64,000 nucleotides of DNA from Dasypus novemcinctus (GCF_030445035.2 NC_080702.1:26547652-26611651); one strand, 5' to 3'; positions 1 to 40,439 are shown, counted from the stretch's first letter. Notes: generated from the sequence alone by a model not told the origin. A program made the numbers and translations.

Positions 1-238
1 GCCCCACGCGCAAGGAGTGCGTCCCGCAAGGAGAGCCGCCCTGCATGAGAAAAGCACAGCCTGCCCAGGAGTGGCACCGCACACACGGAGAGCTGACGCA
101 GCAAGATGACACAACAAAAAGAGACACAGATTCCTGGTGCTGCATGACAAGAATGCAAGTGGACACAGAGGAACACACAGCGAATGGACACAGAGAGCAG
201 ACAACGGGGGAGTCAAGGGGGTGAGAAGAAAAAAAAAC
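1..238 (+). repeat. tRNA-derived SINE (type A), cut by window edge
   Basis: The body and A-rich tail of the common SINE in this window, beginning inside the element. The same text recurs in full at 31422-31830. Confidence 0.9.
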
Positions 239-337
239 TAAAAAAAATGACATCCTCCTATTTTGATTTGCATCCAAAACATGAGATGGATGAATGGGTA
301 GATAGGGGATAGATGCTGAAAGATAACTGCAAGTTTA

Positions 338-718
338 TTTATTTTTTATTTTTTTATTTTTTAGATTTTTATTTATTTCTCTCCCCTTCCCCCCCACCCC
401 CATTGTCTGTTCTCTGTGTCTATTTGCTGCAATCTTCTTTGTCTGCGTCATCTTGTGTCATTTCTCCATGTGGGCTGCGCCATTCCTGGGGCAGGCTGCA
501 CTTTCTTTCGCACTGGGCGGCTCTCCTTACGGGGCGCACTCTTCATGCGTGGGGCTCCCCTACGCGGGGGACACCCCTGCGTGGCAGGGCACTCCTTGCG
601 CACATCAGCACTGCGCATGGGCCAGCTCCACACGGGTCAAGGAGGCCCGGGGTTTGAACCGCGGACCTCCCATGTGGTAGGCGGGCGCCCTATCCACTGG
701 GCCAAGTCTGCTGCCCGG
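338..718 (-). repeat. tRNA-derived SINE (type A)
   Basis: Reverse-oriented copy: T-rich tail at the left, then the body, then the B box and A box of the tRNA-like head ending near 716. Together with the partial copy at 1-238 it makes an inverted pair. Confidence 0.92.
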
Positions 719-757
719 AGAACTGCAAGTTTAGTAACATGTTAATTGTAGAATCTC

Positions 758-1105
758 TCTCGGAAGTGGATGTGGCTTAAGGGATTGGGCCTCCGTCTAC
801 CAAATGGGAGGACCCGGGTTCGATCCCCGGGGCTTTCCCGGTAAAGGCTTGTTCACATGGTAAGCCACGCAGGGAGATGACGATGCGACAGAAAGAGACG
901 GAGGGGAGAGTCGAGGCGAGAGGCAGCAGAGCCCAGGGGCTGAGGTGGCACAAGTGCCAGGGAATCTCTCTCTCCATCAGAGGTCCCCAGGATCGAATCC
1001 TAGGGGAGAGAAATGAGAAGACAAAAAGAGAAACAGAGGCTCACACAGTGAATGGACACAGCAAAAAACCCCAGCGGGTGGGTGGGGGGCAGGGGAAATT
1101 GTAGC
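758..1105 (+). repeat. Two-module tRNA-derived SINE (type B)
   Basis: A tRNA-like head (B box ggttcgatcc near 818) is followed about 190 bases later by a second, weaker tRNA-like module (gatcgaatcc) and a body with an A-rich end. The dimeric layout differs from type A. Confidence 0.85.
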
Positions 1106-1597
1106 ATCTCAGAGGCAGGCAGATGGAAGGTCACTTGATAATTCTTTTCACCTTTTCTGGATGTCCGAACATTTTTCAAGATGAAATGTTGGAGCATTAA
1201 AATCGTACCCCTCGTGCATCTGGGCCTTGAGCCCTGACAGCCGCTCATGACACAGAAAGGAGGACAGCCAGACCTCGTGTCCTCCTGCGGTGAAGTCTGG
1301 CCAAGGAACAGAAACTGAATCTGACTACCTGTTGACAGGAAGCTCAGGGGACAGAGCGAAGTGTTAAAACTACGGCCGGATGATGGTATCATGCTGGGAC
1401 AGTCAGCAACACCAGCGCCCAGGTTTCTTCCACAAACATGTTGCAAGAGAGAAAACAAAAAGAGAGAGCAAGAAAGAGGAACCCGGAGATGAAAAAAAGA
1501 CTTAAAGGAACTCAGCTAATGCACTTTGGACACCCGGTTTGGATTTTTATGTGAACAAACTACAAACCAACAAACAAAGGACAATTATTTAAGAGAC
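1106..1597. other. No gene or clear repeat seen
   Basis: About 490 bases between two SINEs. No spliced exon, conserved reading frame or recognised repeat. Confidence 0.5.
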
Positions 1598-2084
1598 CAT
1601 TGGGGGAAACCGATGTGGTTCAGCCACCTGGGCCCCTGCCTACCACACGGGAGGTCCAGGGTTCGATGCCCAGGGCCTCCTGGTGAGGGCGAGCTGGCCC
1701 ATGCAGAGTGCCGGCCCACACGGGAATGCCGCCCTGTGCAGGAGTGCTGCTCTGCGTGGGAATGCCACCCAGTGCGGAGAAGCTGCCCCGCGCAGGAGTG
1801 CCGGCCGACACGGAGAGCTGGCGCAGCAAGGTGATGCAACAAGAGAAGCAGAGGAGAAAAATGAAGACAACGCACCAAAACAGGGAGCTGAGGTGGCGCA
1901 AGAGAGCGATCGCCTCTCTCCCACTCTGGAAGGTCCCAGATCGGTTCCTGGAGCCGCCTAATGAGAAGACAAGCAGACACAGAAGAACACACAGCGAAGG
2001 GACACAGAGAGCAGACGATGGGGGGGGGATGGAGTGGAAGGGGGGAAAGAGATGAAAATAAATCTTAAAAAAATAAAGAGACCA
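1598..2084 (+). repeat. Two-module tRNA-derived SINE (type B)
   Basis: Head with ggttcgatgcc near 1659, an internal block of short repeats of the form 'ggagtgccgc', then a second module (gatcggttcc near 1940) and tail. Confidence 0.85.
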
Positions 2085-2394
2085 TTGGGGAACTTTACAC
2101 ATGAACAGGCAATGCCACAGTGATGAAGGCTGAGGAATTATTGTTAAACTTTTTAGGTGCCACACCGATCATTGTGAGCAAATTCTTGTATCTCGGAGAC
2201 ACGGACCAAAGATTTTACAGACGGAACGATCGGACGTCCGAGATTTGTGTCGTATAAGTACCCAGTGGCGGGAGTTGGAGTAAGCCCGCTGCTGAGGGAA
2301 ACTGTTGACACTGGCTTAAGTGGAGATTTATTCCGTAATTCTCTTTGGCTTTGTATATGCTTCAAATGAAAGGTTTTTTACAAAAAGTATAAGA

Positions 2395-2455
2395 CCGGGA
2401 ACTCTGTATTTGCTGTGTGATTTTTCTGTAAAGTAACATGTGCTTTAAAAGAATA
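2395..2455 (+). repeat. L1 3' end fragment
   Basis: The phrase ggaactctgtatt followed by tttttctgtaaa and an AATAAA matches the L1 3' ends seen at 31940-31975 and 35640-35690. The 300 bases before it may be older L1 3' UTR. Confidence 0.55.
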
Positions 2456-2459
2456 AAAC

Positions 2460-3090
2460 TCGAGAGCCGTTCTCCCCACGCTCCCGCGCCCTCTCCGGCC
2501 AGCTCGGCCCCTCCCATGCGCCCTGGGACCCTGTCTTGCGCCCCATCCGCAAGCTGGGCCCCTGTGACATGCCGGACAGACCATCGACAGCCCGGCCACT
2601 GCCATCTGCACCCCCTGCCCGACCCCAGCCCCGCACCGGACGGCCTAGAGCCCTGCGCTGGCGCGGCCATCACCGCGCACCACGTCCCAGCGACAGATGG
2701 CCGCCTTTGACCCTCGGGACTGGCCTACGAGGTATCTGAGCCCGGACAACGATCCAGATAGTCACCACCCAGCAAGCGGCCAGCATTCCACGTCCAGCGG
2801 TGCCCATTCCCGCCCGCTCCCAGGGACTTCATCTGCCCTGACCAGAGACGGCTGCCAGGGCCCGGGTGGGCCGGGCAGCCAAATCGAGTCGTTTTTTTCC
2901 CCCTGTGGACCAGTTATTTTTGCTCAGATTCCAGTCATCTTTAGTATTTGCAGCTGTCTCTCACAGGTGTGCCTTTCCCTCAAAACATTAAGCCCTGCTC
3001 TCTGCCCAGCTCCTTTACGCCACCAGGACAAAAGCCTTTTGATTATTTTCAATAAATGTGAGATACTATTAAAAAAAATAAAAAAAGTCT
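2460..3090 (+). pseudogene. Possible retrocopy of an unidentified mRNA
   Basis: A GC-rich stretch grades into an AT-richer part with AATAAA at 3050-3055 and an A-rich end near 3070-3085, the layout of a processed 3' mRNA end. An L1-like 3' end (2395-2455) lies just upstream and a SINE just downstream. The frames within it are short and I do not recognise a protein. It could instead be unique sequence with a chance signal. Confidence 0.35.
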
Positions 3091-3094
3091 AGGG

Positions 3095-3500
3095 AAGCGG
3101 AGGTGGCTCAAGTGCTAGGGCCTCCCCCTACCATATAGGAGGACCCGGGTTCCATCCCTGCAGCCTCCTGGTGAAAAAGGAGAAAGCGTGCCCGCACGGC
3201 GAGCCAGTGCCCTCACGAGTGAGTCACGCAGCAGGATGATGACACAACAAAAGAGAGGAAGGGGAGAGTCAAGGTGCAGCGCAGCAGAGACCAGGAACTG
3301 AGGTGGCGCAATTGACAGGGAACCTCTCTCCACATCAGAGGTCCCCGGGATCGAATCCCGGTGCATCCTGGAGGAGAAAGATGAGAAAAGAAGACAGAAA
3401 GAGAAACATCCAGAAGATCACACAGTGAATGGACACAGACAGCAAAAACAGCAGGGAGGGGGAAGCGGGGAATCTCAATAATAAAAAAAAAGTCTATTAG
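3095..3500 (+). repeat. Two-module tRNA-derived SINE (type B)
   Basis: A head starting gggaagcggaggtggc, a second gatcgaatcc module near 3350, and an A-rich tail around 3480-3500. Confidence 0.85.
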
Positions 3501-3604
3501 AAAAAAGCACAAGAAGCAACAATAACTGCAAGGGTAAGCCACATAATTTTGTTCCGACGTGGTTAAGGAACTGGCCTAGCCAGTATCAAAACACATTCTG
3601 GGGG

Positions 3605-3702
3605 GGGAGGAAGTGGCTCAGTGGTTGAGCTCTGGCTTCCCACATACGAGGTCCAGGGTTCAATCTCCAGCACTGATACCTCAAAAAAAAAAAAAAAAAA
3701 GA
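3605..3702 (+). repeat. Short tRNA-like SINE
   Basis: Only the tRNA-like head (gtggctcagtggttgagc ... ggttcaatctcc) followed directly by an 18-base A run. Confidence 0.85.
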
Positions 3703-3749
3703 TTTAAAAGGAAGAAAAAATTAAAAAATAAAATTAAAAAACACATTTT

Positions 3750-3950
3750 AGGGAGCGGATGTGGCTCAAGCAGCTGAGCGCTTGCTTCACGGGAGGTCCC
3801 GGGTTCGGTTCCCGGTGCCTCCTAAAAAAACGAAAAAGCAAACCAGCAACAACAAAAAAAAACTCAGGGAGCCGATGTGGCTCTGTGGTTGAGCACCAGC
3901 TTCCCATGTATAAGGTTCCAGGTTCAATCCCCCAGCCCTGGGACCTCAAA
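3750..3950 (+). repeat. Two short tRNA-like SINEs in tandem
   Basis: Heads at 3752-3840 (ggttcggttccc) and 3867-3950 (ggttcaatcccc), each with a short A-rich end. They are head-only elements like the one at 3605. Confidence 0.82.
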
Positions 3951-4704
3951 ACAAACACACCACCTTCTAATGGCAACAGCTTTCAGAATCGCCAGGCCCG
4001 GAGCCTACCAGCGGCCACTGCACTGCCGGCGGTTTATCACGCCAGTACTCTCACGCGCAGGTGGAAAGAGCGGCGCTCCGCGGTTATCTGACTGCGGCAG
4101 GGGTGAAGGGCTGGCGAGAGGTGGGATGGGAAACATCCCCGGGAGGGGAGAGGGCTGATAACCCTTCACCTCTGGCCACCACACAACCATCATCTACAAG
4201 AGAGGAAGCTCACGGATCCTCGGTGTCCAGGAAAACAGACAACAGATACAGAACCCCGCTCTGCAGGTTACCCCCTTTTTTTTTTGCAAAAAGACAGGAA
4301 AATATAACATCCGCACAGATTTCCTTGTGTCTAGATAAAATATCTCCAGAAACAAGACACAGGAAGCCTGACGACGCGGGCTGCTCCAGGGATGAGCCAT
4401 GAGTGGCCAAGGGATAGGGATGGGAGATGTTTTACCACCCGCTCTTCTCTGTGCTGTTATCACTTGGAAATACAGCCCAATCTACTCGTTTCCGACACGT
4501 CTTTTAGTTATGATAAAAAATTATTTTAAGGAAATATTATAAAAAGCAACTGTTATTCAAATAGTAAGGAATTGTTCAGCCCGGAGTCTTGCAATGCACG
4601 AAGTCCCATGGCAAGGAAAATTATTTAAACGCCTTTCACAAGATATCTGGTTATGTAATCCGAGTCAAGGCCCCTGTGAAGTAGACACACTTTGGCAAAC
4701 ATCT
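3951..4704. other. No gene or clear repeat seen
   Basis: Unique-looking sequence downstream of TYK2. No exon or RNA gene recognised. Confidence 0.5.
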
Positions 4705-4920
4705 GAATAACAATAATAATGTGTATTAAGCGCTTCCTGTTTGCTGGTCTCTCTGCTCAGCATTTTTCACACGTGGCCTCCTTGCTCTTTCGTCCATCCT
4801 AGGAGATAGCAAGATTGCTGATCCCCGATTTACAGCTGACGAGCGTGGAGGCCCAGAGAAGGAGCACCATTTGCCTGAGGTCACACAGGGAGGAAGGCAT
4901 GAAACTGGCAGGGCCTTATC
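4705..4920 (+). repeat. MIR element
   Basis: Matches the MIR core: ataataat start, gcgcttcctgt, a gatttacag segment, then cctgaggtcacacag. An old, mammal-wide SINE. Confidence 0.75.
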
Positions 4921-5462
4921 TTCATGGCACGCGCCGCCCCCCCCCCCCCCCGAGACTCTGTGCACTCTGCAAGTTGTGACTGAGCGCCTCCTGTGTTCCA
5001 GGCACTGGCCCGGGCGCCTGCTGCTGGTGATTTGGGGACGTGCAAAGGTTTCATGGTTAAATCCAGTTTCTTCTGCAGGTCGTCTCCCTTGAACCACAGG
5101 CCCCAGGAAAGCGAGGCTAGTGAAACGGCCTTGTCGAACGAGGGCCACTAGGACCACAGTCTCCAGCAGACGGAAGAGGAGTTGATTTCTGGCCTGCAGA
5201 CAGGTGGGGCCCAGAGGTGGAAGCTGGGAAAAGGCAAAAGGATTTCATTTGCGGGTCTGGCAGGACTTCTGCCCCTCCTGGGTGCCTGCAGGACCACGGA
5301 AGGACGGCCAGTGCCCAGAGGTGGGGTCTCCCAGCTGGAGGAAGGCACGCGGAGTGGGCGAGGCGGACCTGCCCCTCTTGGGGTGGGGAGCAGGAGGTGC
5401 CCTCGGCGGGTGCCGCCTGGCCCGAGCCCCGTCCCCGGCGCAAGCAGGGCCGCGGGCGCGCT
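4921..5462 (-). other. TYK2: TYK2 3' untranslated region and flank
   Basis: GC-rich sequence just after the TYK2 stop codon. I found no AATAAA or ATTAAA on the minus strand in this stretch or in the next 400 bases, so the polyadenylation site is not placed. Human TYK2 also has a short 3' UTR. Confidence 0.5.
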
Positions 5463-34495
<29,033 letters not shown>

Positions 34496-34849
34496 GCTCC
34501 AGGCGGCCCAGCTCTGCAGGGAGGGACGGCCCATCAGCCCCACTGGCCTCGGCCGGGGGGCCCCTTGTTAGTGTCTCGACCTTCCACCCGTCCAGCTGAG
34601 CCCCCACGGAAGATTCTAGGCCCCTCGGCAGTACGGCCTTAGGCACCCAATGGCCCCCATCCCAGCCTCGGTTTCCACATCTGTTCAGTGGGGTTGGGAG
34701 AAGGCACCTCCGTCTACTAAATCCGTCAAGAAAATTAAAAACACTGTACTCTCCTTCCCCTCTGACAAATTTGCACCAATATAAAAATCCCCTCTGACCT
34801 CACCACGCCCCGAAATAACCGGGGAAGCAGATGTGTCAAACGGACCCAC

Positions 34850-35689
34850 AGAAGGTATTTGGAAACCATATCCGATTAGGGTTTAATATCCAGAATATAC
34901 CTAGAGCTCCCACAACTCAACAGCAAAAGATAAGCGACTCAATTTAAAAATGGACAAAGCAATAAAAAATTTTTTAAATAAATAATTTAAAAATTTAAAA
35001 ATAAATTAAAAATAGAAACACAGATCTTGGACAGGCATTTCTCCCAAGAAGATATATGAATGGCCAATAAGCACATGAAAAGATGCTCAACTTCATTAGC
35101 CATCAGGGAAATGCAAATTAAAACCACAATGAGGTACCATTTCACACTCATAAGGATGGCTATTATTAAATAAAGAAATAAACAAATAAGCGTTGATGAG
35201 GCTGCGGGGCATTATACATCATATGCAAGAGGTGAAAGCAATACAAGTGTCCATGAACGAATGAATGGGTAAACGAAATGTGACCCATCCACAAAATGGA
35301 CTATTATTCAGCCTCAAAAAGGAACGATGTACTACTGTGGATAGACTGTACAAGGCATGGGACTGCACAACACAGAAAACCATGTGGTAGAAGATGGGCT
35401 GTGGTTAACAGGACAAATATGAGTGTTCTTTCATGAACTATAACAAATGTACAATACTAATACATGGTGTTAATAATAGGGGGTGTGTGGAAAAAATTTA
35501 TCCAATGTACAGTATGGACCATAGTGGTAACAGTCTAATTATGAAATGAAATTTTAAAAAGTCTAATTATATTCTTTCATAATCTGTAACAAATGTTCCA
35601 CAACAATTGGAAGCTGTTGATGGAGGAGTGATGTATGGGAATTCTGCATAATATGTATGACTGTTTTGTAAGCTTACAACTTCTCTAAT

Positions 35690-35731
<42 letters not shown>

Positions 35732-36100
35732 GGATGAAGTACTGATACAGGCTACAACATGGACAAACCCTGAAGACTTCATGTCGAGTGAAATCAGTCA
35801 AACACAAAATAAAATACTGTATGATTCCCCTTAAATGAAAGATCTGGAAAATGCAAATTAAGAGACAGAAAGTAGGTTACAGGCCAGAGGAAGGGGGTGG
35901 AGGGAGGACGGGGGAATGGGGAGTTACTGCTTAAGGGGCGCAGTCTCTGGTGTGATGGAAAAGTTTTGGTAACGGATGGTGGTGACAGTAGCACAACCAC
36001 TGGGAACGTAATTATCACCAAGGACATGTATGTTTGGAAGTGGCTAAATTGGGAAATTGTATGACGCCTCTATGTTACCACAATAATAATAAAAATTAAA
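34850..36100 (+). mobile_element. L1 3' fragments with a (TA)n tract
   Basis: L1 ORF2/3' phrases: ggaaaccatatccgattagg, catttctcccaagaagata, atgcaaattaaaaccac. An L1 3' end with AATAAA occurs at about 35685, followed by (TA)n at 35691-35727, then a second L1 3' piece to 36100. It lies between the TYK2 promoter and first coding exon, antisense. Confidence 0.82.
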
Positions 36101-36899
36101 AAAGGAAAAGAGACAGACCTGAGGCAAGTCCTGGCGCTTCCTGGGTCAAGTCAAGCAAATCATTGAGCCACTCTGGGCCTCAGTTGCCCCACCGGGAAAA
36201 TGGGGGTGCTCGGGGCACTGCCATCAAAAGAGGGCAGATCTATATGTCACATGCACATCAAAGACCTTGGCACGTTAAAAAAAAAAAAAAAGATAAAAAA
36301 TAAGATTTCACGAATATGTTTTCCCTTTCAGGACAAAATCCCCGCCTCCCACCTCCACTGCCACAACAAGGCCCGCTCCTCCGGGCTCCCCTAATCCAGT
36401 CCCGGGCCTTGGGGAGTGGGGGTTCAGGAGGGAAAGCCTCCCGAGGTCTCCTGCACCATCAGGGAAATCCCTCTCAGCGATTGCACCGACTTTCCTCACT
36501 TAAGACCGACAGCGATGGGAAAACAGAAAACCGCACTATCACAATGCCAGGCTCCTTGGGAATCCGCTTCTCCCTGAGCCTGACTTCTCATCTGGACATT
36601 GGGGATATTTAAAAAAAGCCCTTTCCTTCAAAGGTTGCTGGGACGAGTCCCAGAGGAGGCAAGAAGGACAGGCTCGGCCCAGGGCATGCAGAAAGCGCCT
36701 AATAAATGTTCCCCACGATCAGCTCTTCGTGTTTGAGACGAGACCCCGGGCGTGGGGATTCTGGGGGTGCCACCTGCCCTCGTTCCTGGTACCCCCCCCC
36801 CCAAACCCTAGGCCAGCTCAGAGGGTCGGGGCCGGGGGAGGCAGGCTGCACCCCCGCACCCACTGACACCCCAAACCCGGGTGGCGAGCGGCAGGAAGC
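36101..36899. other. No gene recognised (TYK2 5' intron)
   Basis: Unique-looking intron between exon 1 and the first coding exon. A second non-coding TYK2 exon might be here or in 34514-34850 but is not identifiable by eye. Confidence 0.45.
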
Positions 36900-37450
36900 C
36901 GGGCGCCTGTAGCCACCGCCTGCCCAGCTCAGCCAGGCCCCGGGCCTCCCGCGGGCCGCACCTGGAGCCCAGGTGACCTCCGGGGCGCGCCCCTTCCGCC
37001 GCCCGCTCCACACTCACCCTTCCCCGGACCGCGGCGGGAACCCGGCTCCCCACCCCGCCCGCCGCCGCGGCCCTGTCCGCGCTGAGACGCCCGCTCCCAT
37101 TGGCCGCCTGAGACGCGCGCGCCCATTGGCGCCGCTTTTGCCATAACGCGTCCTTATTGGTCCCTCCGCTGCGACGGCGGCGCTCCGATAGGTCCGTGGC
37201 CTCGCCGGCCGCTCAGCCGTGATTGGCTGGGTCGGCGTCCTGGACGCACTGCCGCGCCAGCGATTGGCTACCGAGGGCCGGGCGGAAACAGGGAGGGAGG
37301 CGGCTCCCAGGGCCGGGCGGAAGCGGGCGCAGTGTTTGCGCGGAAGGGCTCGAGCCTCGGACTTTTCCACGCGGGCCGCCGGCCAGAGTCCGGCTTCCGG
37401 ATCTGATCCCGGTACCGCCGCCCAGTGTCCTCGCCTAGGCGTGCAAGGCC
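36900..37450 (-). promoter_or_regulatory. TYK2: TYK2 CpG-island promoter with five CCAAT boxes
   Basis: This block is rich in CpG, in contrast to its flanks. On the minus strand, CCAAT occurs at 37099-37103, 37125-37129, 37156-37160, 37222-37226 and 37263-37267, all facing TYK2 and spaced 26 to 66 bases apart; such sites are usually bound by NF-Y. No TATA box is evident. A splice donor (gtgagt) at 37017-37012 fits the end of a non-coding first exon, placing the start site near 37030-37090. Confidence 0.8.
37018..37085 (-). other. TYK2: Probable non-coding first exon of TYK2
   Basis: The exon end is set by the donor AGG|gtgagt at 37018/37017. The upstream limit is inferred from the nearest CCAAT box and is uncertain. 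Human TYK2 also starts with non-coding exons; a second one, expected between here and 34513, was not recognised. Confidence 0.5.
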
Positions 37451-37649
37451 GTGCCCGGCTGCCGTTCCGTCCTTCAACCCCCTGCCACGTGGCTCGCGCC
37501 TTCACACCAGCCGCCGCTATACCTGGCTCCCTTCTCCCCCGGGGGTAATTTCCCATGCACCTGCTCACACCTCTGTCCCCATGCCCTGCAGCTCTGTTCT
37601 GAGCTCTGTCCAGGTAGCATCTCGGATGCCCCACCACACCCGAGTTCTA

Positions 37650-37862
37650 CTCGCCATTGGCCGAGTCGCTGCCATTTACCGAGAACGCTATCCGCGGGGC
37701 GCTTTACACCGTTCTCTCGTTTGATCCTGGTAACCGCGCCACCCCATCCCGGGGTGGGGCCTCTCATCCCCATTTCGCAGAGGAAGAAACTGAGGCACAG
37801 AAAAGTGGAGTAACTACCCAGATCACGCAGTACTTACAGGCAGAACCAGGAGCCGTAAGTGC
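37650..37862 (+). repeat. MIR element
   Basis: Contains gctgccatttaccgagaac, tcatccccatttcgcagagg, aactgaggcacagaaaagt and gatcacgcagtacttac in MIR order. Confidence 0.75.
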
Positions 37863-37871
37863 ACATGGCTC

Positions 37872-38411
37872 TGAAGACGGGGAAGTGTTGGGTTCCTCTA
37901 GGTTCTTGGTTATGTTGCATAAAAGAAATTAAGAAAACGCCAGTTTAGTTAGGCCAGTAAAAAAAAAATTATTGGGAAATGGGGGGAAAGAACAGAGCTC
38001 GCTGCGAAATGGGAGAAAAAGATGGAAATACTTACCAAGAGATTATGCGGGCTCCTCGAGGGAGAGATTGTAATCTGGCTTGCACAGTCACCTTTATTAA
38101 ACTATTGATTACTTCTCCCATTGCTAATGGTAAGGGGAGGGGCCCCAGCTATTACTGGCTACCCCACCAACGGTGGGCGCCAATGGTGAGGACTGTTTGG
38201 AATATCCGGGGCCAAGGGGAAGTGTGGCACAGACAAGTCATAACTTTGTTTCTTGGAGAGGTATCTCAGGCTGTCCAGTAGCTGGCCCCCGAGTATTTCA
38301 TTAGGTGCTTCCGGTGAGTTGGCACTTCTTGGGAAGCTGACTTCACTTGGGATAAGCACCCCAGCTGAGAATTCCTTTAACTGTAACAGCTGTGGGAGTG
38401 ATCAAAACCAC
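37872..38411 (-). repeat. ERV LTR, 3' side
   Basis: Shares with 47369-47650 the stretches gaagac.gggaagtgttgg, ctaggttcttgg.tatgttgca, gacgccagtttagttgggcc-type text and tattactggctaccccacca. Beyond that the U3 differs. Confidence 0.72.
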
Positions 38412-38417
38412 AGAGTC

Positions 38418-38505
38418 AGCAAATAGACACAGAGAACAGACAACCGCGGTGGGGTGGGGGGGAAGGGGAGAGAAATAAATAAATAAATCTTTAAAAAAAA
38501 AAAAC
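38418..38505 (+). repeat. SINE type A, only the 3' tail end
   Basis: Begins inside the body (cagcaaatagacacagag) and keeps the A-rich tail. cacagagt flanks both ends (38410-38417 and about 38505-38512), so it was inserted as a 5'-truncated copy. Confidence 0.8.
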
Positions 38506-38609
38506 ACAGAGTAAGTTTCCTCCCATTTTGCCTCTAATTGAGAGTGATACCTGTTCTCTTGGCAGGATTTGGTCAGAAGCTGTTCTCCCGATTTTACTTT
38601 TTTTTTTAA

Positions 38610-38870
38610 GATTTATTTTCCCCACCCCCTTATTTACACTTGCTGTGTCTGTTCATCTTCTTTTTTTTTTTTTTTTTTTTTTGCTTATTTGTTTCTTTAG
38701 GAGGCACCAGGAACTGAACCTGGGACCTCTGATGTGGGAGGGAGGCACCTAATTGCCTAAGTCACCTCCATTCCCTGCTTTGTTGTGTCTCTCATTGTGT
38801 TTTTCTTCTCGTGTCTCTTGTGTCATCTTGTTGTCTCAGTTCACTGTCTTCTTTAGGAAGCACTGGGGGG
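38610..38870 (-). repeat. tRNA-like SINE module, reverse
   Basis: T-rich tail at the left, then aggaactgaacctgggacc (reverse B box) and a second partial module, as in the array at 23675. Confidence 0.75.
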
Positions 38871-39039
38871 AAGCGGACTCCCCTGCTTAAATCCCGAGCC
38901 GCGCCAGCCGACCTGGTAGCCAGCGGCCACCGGTGGCTCCTGGATGTGATTAAAACACCAGTTCCCCGGTTTCACCAGCCGAGTTTCAGGCATCCAGGCA
39001 CCCCAGGGGGCTGGCGGTGAGCTTACTGGCCAGGGCGGC

Positions 39040-39130
39040 TCTAGAAAACCCATTTTACAGATGCACAGAGAGGTCACGTCCAAGGTCACACAGCAAGAGC
39101 TGGAATCCAAATCCACGGCAGAGGGAGCAG
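39040..39130 (+). repeat. MIR fragment
   Basis: cccattttacagatgcacagag and caaggtcacacagcaagagc are MIR core phrases. Confidence 0.6.
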
Positions 39131-39585
39131 CTCCATCCTGCCTCCTCGCTCTGGGCGTGTTACCTTATTTCCTTACACCCCCCGAGGCAGCCAGTCCGCC
39201 TGCATTGCAACCACTTTTGCTAACCATATCTTTCTCTGAACCAGAGATTTCACTCCTTCGCATAAATGAATGCCAGGCATTTTATTGGTGAAATTAATGG
39301 CCCGTTCATTAGCCTCGTAAAGTTGAGAAACACGGACTCCCAGAGGTGGAAGGAACGGTTTTCAAGAAAGCGGACAAGGTAACATATGAGACTCAGTTTC
39401 CAAAACGCTGCAGGAACAGTAAGGAAAACAGAGCTGGCATTCCAAGCAGCCCATTAGTTGGAGGAAGTGGGTGGCCTGATTTCTAGAAGGCTAACAGGTT
39501 CAGAGAAACACAACATTTGGGATGCATCTTTTTTTTTTTTTTTCCAAATTTTTTTTAATGGGATGCATCTTTAAGGCAACGTGGG

Positions 39586-40012
39586 GGCAGTGGACTTGGC
39601 CCAGTGGTTAGGGCGTCCGCCTACCGCATGGGAGGTCCGTGGTTCAAACCCCGGGCCTCCTTGACCCGTGTGGAGCTGGCCCATGCGCAGTGCTGATGTG
39701 CACAAGGAGTGCCCTGCCACGCAGGGGTGTCCCCCACGTAGGGGAGCCCTACGTGCAAGGAGTGTGCCCCGTAAGGAGAGCCGCCCAGTGTGAAAGAAAG
39801 TGCAGCCTGCCCAGGAATGGTGCCGCACACATGGAGAACTGACACAACAAGATGACGAAACAGAAAGAGACACAGATTCCTGTGCTGCTGACAACAACAG
39901 AAGCAGACAAAGAAGAACACACAGAGGATGGACACAGAGAGCAGACAACTGGGGGGGGGGGCGGGCGGGGAAGGGAAGAGAAATAAATAAAAAATAAATC
40001 TTAAAAAAAAAT
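39586..40012 (+). repeat. tRNA-derived SINE (type A)
   Basis: Full copy with head, body and tail. Confidence 0.93.
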
Positions 40013-40019
40013 AGGAAGC

Positions 40020-40090
40020 ATTGGAAACTGAACCGCAGACCTCTCATGTGGTAGGCGGACGCCCTAACCACTGGGCCACATCTGCTTCCT
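40020..40090 (-). repeat. SINE head fragment, reverse
   Basis: About 70 bases of reverse tRNA-like head only (gaaccgcagacctc ... gggccacatctgcttcc), facing the full copy just before it. Confidence 0.8.
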
Positions 40091-40385
40091 AGTTCTTTCT
40101 ATTTTCCCTGAATATTGGGGCCTGCAGGAACTATAAAGGTGACATTTAATTCCAAGGGCAGTTGCTAGACGTTGGGTTATTTGGCTAATAAAGGCTGGCC
40201 CATTGGCACTTTGGAGGGATTTAGATAGTGCAAACGTGGGAATGATTTCCCTTGGGAGGGCTTTAGCCACTTTGTTTGCGGTTCCCCTTCCAGTGAGAAA
40301 CGCTTCCACCCATCCAGTGAAAGTATCGACCAGTCCTAAGAGGTACTTACTGGCCTGGCAAGATGGCACGTGGGTCAAGTCTACC
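40091..40385 (-). pseudogene. ERV integrase core remnant
   Basis: The translated minus strand reads LLGLVDTFTGWVEAF, the integrase catalytic-core strand with its first aspartate, then a second stretch ending SANGPAFIS, where SD.GPAF would be expected at the second acidic residue. Open for about 100 codons with no start of its own, then cut by a SINE. Non-functional remnant. Confidence 0.85.
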
Positions 40386-40439
40386 TGCCAGTCGTCCCTG
40401 CGTCTGGATGGTGTGCTAGGGGGGGAGTTTTGCTAAGCC

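Noticed and set aside
35691-35727. (TA)n as a functional promoter or matrix element
   Set aside because: It sits at an L1 3' end and is a simple microsatellite derived from the tail.
36929-37637. Divergent gene starting in the TYK2 CpG island
   Set aside because: Open frames on both strands are GC-driven; all CCAAT boxes face TYK2 and no plus-strand donor with a plausible exon was seen.
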